A DNA stretch of 40,250 nucleotides from contig JAHFUO010000018.1 of assembly GCA_023265015.1 (NCBI GenBank), positions 1-40,250 on the forward strand. Reading direction: 5' to 3'. A model generated the notes under the pieces. That model had not been told where the DNA came from. It did no database searches and worked only from the letters and a program-made list of their open reading frames with translations. Shown one piece after another: positions 31,690-36,690 of this stretch. Origin of the DNA: Acidobacteriota bacterium. Its GTDB lineage: Bacteria > Acidobacteriota > Vicinamibacteria > Vicinamibacterales > UBA2999. Numbering within the stretch: position 1 is the first letter of the stretch; each line of letters starts with the position of its first letter. The position numbers and the translations under genes were made by a program.

Positions 31690-32904
31690 TTATCCCCGCA
31701 ACGCTTCGGCGAGACGGTGAAGGAACAGCCCGACATCCGTGACGACCCCAACGGTCTGCATGGACCCGCGATCACTCAGCTTCGTGACGACCGCGGGGTT
31801 GATGTCGACACACACCACGCGCACCCACGACGGCAACATGTTGCCGACGCCGATGCTGTGGAGCATCGACGACAGCATCAGCACGAGCTGCACGTTGTTC
31901 CCCAGCAGCTCGGCGTAGCGCTCCTGCGCCTCGATCAGATCCATCACGGTATCCGGCAGCGGCCCGTCGTCCCGGATGCTGCCGGCGAGCACATACTCCA
32001 CGCCATGCTTGACGCACTCGTACATCACGCCTGACTTCAGCACGCCGCTGTCGACCGCCTTGCGGATGTTACCCGCGCGGTTGATCGTGTTGATGGCCGC
32101 CATGTGGTTGCGGTGGCCCTGCTCGACCAGCGCGCCGGCGGCGAGATCGATGCCGAGCGACGTGCCCGACAGCGCGAACTCGATATCGTGCACGGCGAGC
32201 GCGTTGCCGGCGAGCACGATCTGGACGTACCCGGCGCGGATGAGCGCGGAGAAATGCTCGACCCCACCGGTGTGCACGACGACCGGGCCGGCGACGACCG
32301 CGATGCGGCCCCCCGCCTTCCTGACCTCGCGCATCATCGCGGCGATCCGCGCGACGCTTCCCTCGACACGCCGCTCCGACGAGACGTCGTTGCTCATGAA
32401 CGCGAAGCCGAGCCGATCGCGCTCGCGGAATTCGGGCGTGACGCGGATCCCCTCGTGCCCGCACACGATCGATTCGCCGGCCTTCACGTCGCGGAGCTTC
32501 CGGCACACCGGCCGCCCGTCCGAGACGATGATGACCGCGTCCATGCGCTGCTGCTCGACCTCCATCCACCGGCCGCCGACGCGCACCTGCGTGCGATGGT
32601 TCGTCGTCGAGTAGAAGTCGTCCGGGACGCAGCGATCCTTCTCGGCGGGCCTGACGAGCGCGTCGCTTTCGCGGACCGGGTGACAGCCCCACGTCGTCAG
32701 CTGCTGCAGCAGCTCATCCAGCACCGGCGCGTCGGCCGCGGTAATCCGCATCTCGATGCGCGACGCATCGTCATTGGTGCGGCCGATGTCGAACTTGAGG
32801 ATTTCGTACTGGGCGCGGTATTCGATGATCTTGTCGAAGATGGCCGAGAGGTGACCCGAGTCGATCAGGTGTCCTTCGGCTTCAATGGTGTCGCTGGCGG
32901 CCAT
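31690..32904 (-). CDS. TIGR00300 / archaeal-type ornithine cyclodeaminase-like protein
   Basis: Predicted 404-aa cytoplasmic protein of the LOR/SDH-like TIGR00300 family. Opening features are GHLIDSGHLSAIFDKIIEYR and FDIGRTNDDASRIEMRITA. The middle has CVPDDFYSTTNHRTQVRVGG and VSDGRPVCRKLRDVKAGE. The C-terminal nucleotide-binding part has RIAVVAGPVVVHTGGVEHFS, VLAGNALAVHDIEFALSGTS, GHRNHMAAINTINRAGNI and VCVDINPAVVTKLSDRG. Related archaeal and cyanobacterial proteins (including the C-terminal part of AgrE) convert ornithine to proline and ammonia with NAD. That reaction is inferred, not shown, here. The start is the ATG at 32904. No arginine or proline genes are adjacent. Confidence 0.8.
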   Translation of the reverse strand: MAASDTIEAEGHLIDSGHLSAIFDKIIEYRAQYEILKFDIGRTNDDASRIEMRITAADAPVLDELLQQLTTWGCHPVRESDALVRPAEKDRCVPDDFYSTTNHRTQVRVGGRWMEVEQQRMDAVIIVSDGRPVCRKLRDVKAGESIVCGHEGIRVTPEFRERDRLGFAFMSNDVSSERRVEGSVARIAAMMREVRKAGGRIAVVAGPVVVHTGGVEHFSALIRAGYVQIVLAGNALAVHDIEFALSGTSLGIDLAAGALVEQGHRNHMAAINTINRAGNIRKAVDSGVLKSGVMYECVKHGVEYVLAGSIRDDGPLPDTVMDLIEAQERYAELLGNNVQLVLMLSSMLHSIGVGNMLPSWVRVVCVDINPAVVTKLSDRGSMQTVGVVTDVGLFLHRLAEALRG

Positions 32905-32991
32905 GGCAGCCCATTCTAGCGGGTAGCGGGCAGCAGGCAGCGGGCAGGGATTACGACGCCATTGCCGGATGCATGCTGCCGGCTGCCAGCT

Positions 32992-33732
32992 TCATTTCCC
33001 CTCCGGCACGAATTTGTATCCAACCCCGCGCACGGTAATGAGGAAACGCGGAGAGTCGGGACGATCCTCCAGGTAGCGTCGCAGGCGGACGATGAAGTTG
33101 TCGATCGCGCGCGTGTCGGTGCTCTCGTGCAATCCCCAGACGTTTTCCAGAATCGCTCGACGTGAGACCGGTTGCCCGGCGTTCGTGACGAGATAGCGAA
33201 GCAGGTCGCACTCCATCAGCGTGAGTCGGTACGACTTGCCCCCCGCGCGCAGCTCCATCGTCGTGAAGTCGAGCGTACGTCCGGCAAATGTGTAGACGTC
33301 AGGTGACGCAGGCTGCGCGGCGGTTCCCGCCGTTGGCGGTGCGGGCGCCGCCTCGTTCCATCGTCGGCGCCGCAGGAGGCCGTTGATGCGCGCGATAAGG
33401 ATCGCCAGCTCGAATGGCTTCGGCAGGTAATCGTCCGCCCCCGCCTCGAACCCCTTCAGCACATCCTCCGGGCGGGTTCGCGCGGTCAGCATGAGAATCG
33501 GCAGGAACTGCCCCGCGCGTCGCAGCTCCGTCGCGACGGCAAAGCCATTCTTCCTGCCCGGGAGCATGACGTCGAGGACAACGACGTCGAACGTGCGCCG
33601 TTCGTCGAGGATGGCGGCGAGCGCCTGACCGCCGTCGGATGCCAGCGAAACCTCGTGCCCTTCCGCTTCGAGGTTGAACCGCAGGCCGTTGGCGAGGTGC
33701 TGCTCGTCTTCGACGACGAGGATTCGACTCAC
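32992..33732 (-). CDS. OmpR/PhoB-type response regulator
   Basis: Predicted 246-aa DNA-binding regulator. The receiver domain has the acidic pair in VVEDEQ, phospho-acceptor Asp54 in VVLDVMLPGRKNG, Thr in LMLTART and Lys in YLPKPFEL. A Pro-Ala-rich linker (about residues 128-143) leads to a winged-helix effector domain with LDFTTMELRAGGKSYRLTLM, SRRAILENVWG, DTRAIDNFIVRLRRYLED and ITVRGVGYKF. It begins with GTG at 33732, overlapping the kinase stop by 4 bp (GTGA), so the kinase and regulator are coupled. It is the last gene of the desaturase/kinase/regulator operon. A Pho-box-like direct repeat upstream of the operon fits binding by this subfamily. Confidence 0.93.
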   Translation of the reverse strand: MSRILVVEDEQHLANGLRFNLEAEGHEVSLASDGGQALAAILDERRTFDVVVLDVMLPGRKNGFAVATELRRAGQFLPILMLTARTRPEDVLKGFEAGADDYLPKPFELAILIARINGLLRRRRWNEAAPAPPTAGTAAQPASPDVYTFAGRTLDFTTMELRAGGKSYRLTLMECDLLRYLVTNAGQPVSRRAILENVWGLHESTDTRAIDNFIVRLRRYLEDRPDSPRFLITVRGVGYKFVPEGK

Positions 33733-34694
33733 GATCGATCCGGGACTCGGGACTCGGGACTCGGGACTCGAATCCCGGATCCCGGATCCCGAATCCCCGC
33801 CTGTCTTGGGAGCTCAAGCGTGAAGGTGGCGCCGTGTCCTTCGCCTTCGCTCTGGGCAAACACGCGTCCGCCGTGCGCGCGGGCGATCGAGCGCACGATG
33901 TAGAGCCCGAGCCCGGTGCCCTTGATCTGCCTCAGGCCCCGCGACTGCACGCGGTAGAAGCGACGAAAGATCCGCTTCAGTTGTTTGCGCGGGATGCCGA
34001 CGCCGCGATCCTGCACGCGCACCCACACCGTATCCGGCGACGGCGCCGCGACGGCGACGCTCACGCGCACGATGTCGCTCGAATACTTCACCGCGTTGTC
34101 GAGCAGGTTCGTCAGCACCGTGCGCAGCTCCTCGGCGTCGCCGCGGACCATGAGCGGCCCCTCGTCATGCGACTCGAGCGTGATGGCGTCCGCCTGGAGG
34201 TGATGGCGCGCCAGCGCGAGGTCCACGCATTCGCGCGTCAGGGTCGCGATGTCAACCGGCGCGCGCGCGATGACCTTCGGCTTCTGGCTGACGACGCCCG
34301 CCTTCAGCACCTGGTCGACGGTGTGATGCAGGCGCTCCGCGTCCGCGAGCATGACGTCGTAGAAGCCGCGCCGCTGCTCGTCGCTGATCGGCCGCGATTG
34401 AAGCGTCTCGAGATAGAGGCGGATCGACGCGATCGGCGTCTTCAGCTCGTGGGTGACGGCGTTGATGAAGGTGTCGTGCTCCTCGTTGCGGCGGATTTCC
34501 AGCACGAGGAACACCGTGTAGACAATGAGCCCGGCGATGATCAGCGCGAATGTGATGATGCCGAGGATGAGGACGCTGAGCCGTGTGCGCTCGGCCGTGA
34601 TCACGATCCAGCCGATGTTCAGCGAGATCGCGGCCGCGACGAGCAGGACGCAGAGGGCGACGAAAAAGGCGATGGCCTTCTGGCGCCGGGTCAC
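33729..34694 (-). CDS. Membrane histidine kinase without periplasmic sensor domain
   Basis: Predicted 321-aa HisKA-type sensor kinase. Two membrane helices (about residues 7-32 and 40-66) are joined by only about seven residues (TAERTRL), so there is no extracytoplasmic domain. The cytoplasmic part follows directly: His82 in NAVTHELKTPIASI, N box NLLDNAVKYSS, G1 DRGVGIPRK, F box IFRRFYR, G2 GTGLGLYIVRSIARAHGG. It starts with GTG at 34694, 9 bp after the desaturase stop. The last 22 or so residues, Arg/Pro/Ser-rich (GIRDPGSGIRVPSPESR), are encoded by a family C repeat and are probably not part of the ancestral protein. It probably senses a state of the membrane. Confidence 0.92.
   Translation of the reverse strand: MTRRQKAIAFFVALCVLLVAAAISLNIGWIVITAERTRLSVLILGIITFALIIAGLIVYTVFLVLEIRRNEEHDTFINAVTHELKTPIASIRLYLETLQSRPISDEQRRGFYDVMLADAERLHHTVDQVLKAGVVSQKPKVIARAPVDIATLTRECVDLALARHHLQADAITLESHDEGPLMVRGDAEELRTVLTNLLDNAVKYSSDIVRVSVAVAAPSPDTVWVRVQDRGVGIPRKQLKRIFRRFYRVQSRGLRQIKGTGLGLYIVRSIARAHGGRVFAQSEGEGHGATFTLELPRQAGIRDPGSGIRVPSPESRVPDRS
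33740..33798. repeat. Family C repeat inside the histidine-kinase 3' end
   Basis: CGGGACTCGGGACTCGGGAC words at 33741-33770 are followed by AATCCCGGATCCCGGATCCC words to 33798. The element lies wholly in the coding region and produces the kinase's C-terminal tail, ending just before the start of the response regulator. Confidence 0.85.
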
Positions 34695-34703
34695 GCCCGG
34701 ATC

Positions 34704-35594
34704 TTATGCTATCGCTTCGTCCGGAACGACGAGGCGGTCGTGCTCATCGTGTGAGATGGGCTGCGCGAGCCGGGCCACCTTCAGGTCCCACGCCAGGCCG
34801 AGCAGGCGCAGCGTGCTGATCCCGATGTAGTTCAGATCCAGCTCGTACCACGCAAGGCCATGACGGGCCGAGACCGGGTGCGCGTGGTGATTGTTGTGCC
34901 ACCCCTCGCCGAACGTCACGAGCGCCACCCACCAGTTGTTCGTCGAGTCGTCCCGGGTGACGAAGCGGCGCGAGCCCCAGATGTGCGTCGCCGAGTTGAC
35001 CAGCCACGTGGTGTGCAGGCCGACGGTCGTGCGGAAGAAGATTCCCCAGAGGACGTACGGGATGCCGCCGAACGCCAGCAGGCCGAGGCCGAGGACGATG
35101 TTGGACACCCAATGCCAGTTGGAGAGCCACACGTGAACGCGGTCGCGGCAGAGATCGGGAACGTAGCGCGAGAGGATCGACGCGTCGTGATGGAGACCCT
35201 CGCCGGTGAGGATCCATCCCATGTGCGCCCAGAAAGTGCCTTCACGCGGCGTGTGGGGATCGCCGTCGCGGTCCGACTTCTGATGATGGATGCGATGCGT
35301 CGCCACCCAGAAGATCGGCCCCCCTTCGAGCGCGAGCGTACCGCAGATCGTCAGGAAGTACTCGACCCACTTGTAGGTGGTGTAGCCGCGGTGCGTCAGC
35401 AGGCGGTGGTAAGACATGCCGATGCCGAGCATGCCGGCGACGAAGTACAGGATCAGCGCCGCGATCAGGGCGCCCTTCGTGATGAAGAACAGCGCCGCGA
35501 TCGCGCCGATATGAAAACCGATCATCGCCGTCGCGGTGATCCGGTTGAGACCCTTCTGGTACTTGCGCCCGTACATGAGCGTCGCCTGCGCCAT
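34704..35594 (-). CDS. Acyl-CoA/acyl-lipid delta-9-type fatty acid desaturase
   Basis: Predicted 296-aa integral-membrane di-iron desaturase. The three histidine boxes are complete: HRLLTH at residues 63-68, HRIHHQKSD starting at residue 100, and GWHNNHHAHP in the C-terminal part. Four membrane segments are apparent (around FHIGAIAALFFITK, IAALILYFVAGMLGIG, IVLGLGLLAFGGIPYVLWG and one more). The enzyme inserts a double bond in acyl chains, lowering membrane order. The start is the ATG at 35594 with GAGG 9 nt upstream. It is the first gene of an operon with a histidine kinase and response regulator, an arrangement that recalls the des-desKR system though the regulators are of a different family. 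Confidence 0.93.
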   Translation of the reverse strand: MAQATLMYGRKYQKGLNRITATAMIGFHIGAIAALFFITKGALIAALILYFVAGMLGIGMSYHRLLTHRGYTTYKWVEYFLTICGTLALEGGPIFWVATHRIHHQKSDRDGDPHTPREGTFWAHMGWILTGEGLHHDASILSRYVPDLCRDRVHVWLSNWHWVSNIVLGLGLLAFGGIPYVLWGIFFRTTVGLHTTWLVNSATHIWGSRRFVTRDDSTNNWWVALVTFGEGWHNNHHAHPVSARHGLAWYELDLNYIGISTLRLLGLAWDLKVARLAQPISHDEHDRLVVPDEAIA

Positions 35595-35612
35595 TGAGAA
35601 TCGCCCTCACAG

Positions 35613-35665
35613 GGGCCGGCTTCCTTGGACGCCGAAGCTCGAAGAGCGAAAGCGGCAGCCGGCCC
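35613..35665 (-). repeat. Stem-loop in the desaturase leader (family F' arms)
   Basis: GGGCCGGCT at 35613-35621 pairs with AGCCGGCCC at 35657-35665. The loop holds a second small stem (GCTCGAAGAGC). It would lie about 20 nt upstream of the desaturase ATG in its transcript. The arms are those of the dispersed family F' palindrome, here with a longer loop. Confidence 0.7.
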
Positions 35666-35694
35666 GCGTTGTGTGTCGGTGAAAAAGCCACTGC

Positions 35695-35700
35695 ACGATA
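35695..35700 (-). promoter_or_regulatory. Candidate -10 for the desaturase operon
   Basis: On the coding strand TGCTATCGT forms an extended -10-like element about 100 bp before the desaturase ATG. A 17-bp spacer would place the -35 position at the inner edge of the direct repeat at 35721-35738. Confidence 0.35.
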
Positions 35701-35720
35701 GCAGTCCAGCCGGGCGCCGA

Positions 35721-35738
35721 CTGTAATACTTCTGTAAT
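35721..35738 (+). promoter_or_regulatory. Pho-box-like direct repeat (CTGTAAT-N4-CTGTAAT)
   Basis: Two identical 7-mers CTGTAAT are separated by ACTT, giving the 11-bp period of PhoB/OmpR-type binding sites. It resembles the enteric Pho box (CTGTCAT-N4-CTGTCAT), with one base changed in each half. It lies upstream of the desaturase operon that encodes an OmpR/PhoB-type regulator, so autoregulation is plausible. In the direction of transcription the box reads as its complement. Confidence 0.5.
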
Positions 35739-35812
35739 AGCGGGTAACCCGTTGCCGGGTTGGCGTTTAATCCCGGCGTGAGCTCTCGCACACGTCCCGC
35801 GCAGGAGAATCA

Positions 35813-35838
35813 AACCACGAAGACTCGAAGAGCACGAC
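35813..35838. repeat. Family A repeat, single arm
   Basis: AACCACGAAGACTCGAAGAG followed by CACGACG. It lies about 11 bp beyond the exonuclease III stop, between it and the desaturase operon. The rest of the 254-bp gap holds the Pho-box-like site, a GGGTAACCC small palindrome and the desaturase leader. Confidence 0.7.
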
Positions 35839-35848
35839 GTGTTGAACT

Positions 35849-36601
35849 TCAGATGAGATCGAACACCGCGATCACGGGCCCGTGATCGCTGGTGCCTGCC
35901 TCGCGCTGCACGACGCAGGAGGAGGCGCGTTCGGCTATTCGTTGCGCGGCGAACACGTAGTCCAGCCGCCAGCCGATGTTGCGCTGCTTCATGTTGCGCC
36001 ACGGCGCCCACCACGTGAACAGCTCGGCGTTCTCAGGGTCGAGCGCCCGGTGCACATCCACGAGCCCGCGGCCCAGGATCCGTTCAATCAAGGCACGCTC
36101 TTCCGGAAGCTGGCCGATCGCCCGCGGCTTGCGCTCCTTCGGATGGACGTCCATCTCGGTGCGCGCGACGTTCAAGTCGCCGCACATGATCAGCGGAAGC
36201 CCCGCCGCCTGGAACCCCGCGGCGTACGCGTCCATCGCTTCGAGGAAGCGCATCTTCGCGGGGAAATCCTTGCCGCCGTTCGGCACGTAGATCGACGCGA
36301 CGGTGGCCTGCGGCAGCCGCACGGTCACGATCCGATGCTCGTAGTCGAAGTCAGGATGATGAAAGGCCGGGCGCTCGGAGCAGGCCGCCTTGCGGACGTG
36401 CAGGCCGACGCCTGAATAGCCTTTCCCGCCGTGCCAGTAGCACCAGTACCCCTCGAGCTCGCACAGCCAGACTGGCAGCTGATCCACCGCGGCCTTGATC
36501 TCCTGCAGGCAGAGCACGTCGGGCTGCTCGCGCTCGATGAATGCCTGCACCTCCGCCTGCCGCGCGCGAATCCCGTTGACGTTCCACGTGGCAATTTTCA
36601 T
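35849..36601 (-). CDS. xth: Exodeoxyribonuclease III (AP endonuclease)
   Basis: Predicted 250-aa DNA-repair enzyme of the Xth/ExoA family, cutting at abasic sites and removing 3' blocks. Landmarks are MKIATWNVNGIRARQAEVQ at the start, the metal-binding Glu in DVLCLQEIKA, GYSGVGLHVRK, SIYVPNGGKDFPAKMRFLEA, the catalytic Asp/Asn pair in MCGDLNVARTEMDVH, the Trp-rich FTWWAPWRNMKQRNIGWRLD, and the terminal GTSDHGPVIAVF with the catalytic Asp-His. Length is normal and the ATG at 36601 is the family start. It is divergent from the M14 peptidase gene with a family F double hairpin in the 89-bp gap. Confidence 0.95.
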   Translation of the reverse strand: MKIATWNVNGIRARQAEVQAFIEREQPDVLCLQEIKAAVDQLPVWLCELEGYWCYWHGGKGYSGVGLHVRKAACSERPAFHHPDFDYEHRIVTVRLPQATVASIYVPNGGKDFPAKMRFLEAMDAYAAGFQAAGLPLIMCGDLNVARTEMDVHPKERKPRAIGQLPEERALIERILGRGLVDVHRALDPENAELFTWWAPWRNMKQRNIGWRLDYVFAAQRIAERASSCVVQREAGTSDHGPVIAVFDLI

Positions 36602-36613
36602 AGGAGTGGCGGC

Positions 36614-36668
36614 GGCGGGCCGTAAAGGCCCGCCCTACGCTGGTAGGGCGCCCCTTCACGGGGCGCCA
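36614..36668. repeat. Double-hairpin repeat, family F, copy 2
   Basis: Stem 1 is GGCGGGCC, loop, GGCCCGCC (36614-36634). Stem 2 is GGGCGCCCC, TTCAC, GGGGCGCC. They are joined by CTACGCTGGTAG. The structure is the same as at 31633-31687, with loops and some stem bases changed. It lies between divergent genes, so it is in promoter space here and cannot act simply as a shared terminator. Confidence 0.85.
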
Positions 36669-36690
36669 CCGGGCTATCATTCCCCTCGCG

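Noticed and set aside
35741-35812. Possible small RNA or riboswitch between exonuclease III and the desaturase operon
   Set aside because: Only a short GGGTAACCC palindrome and GC-rich sequence are visible; no known riboswitch core or clear terminator was recognised.
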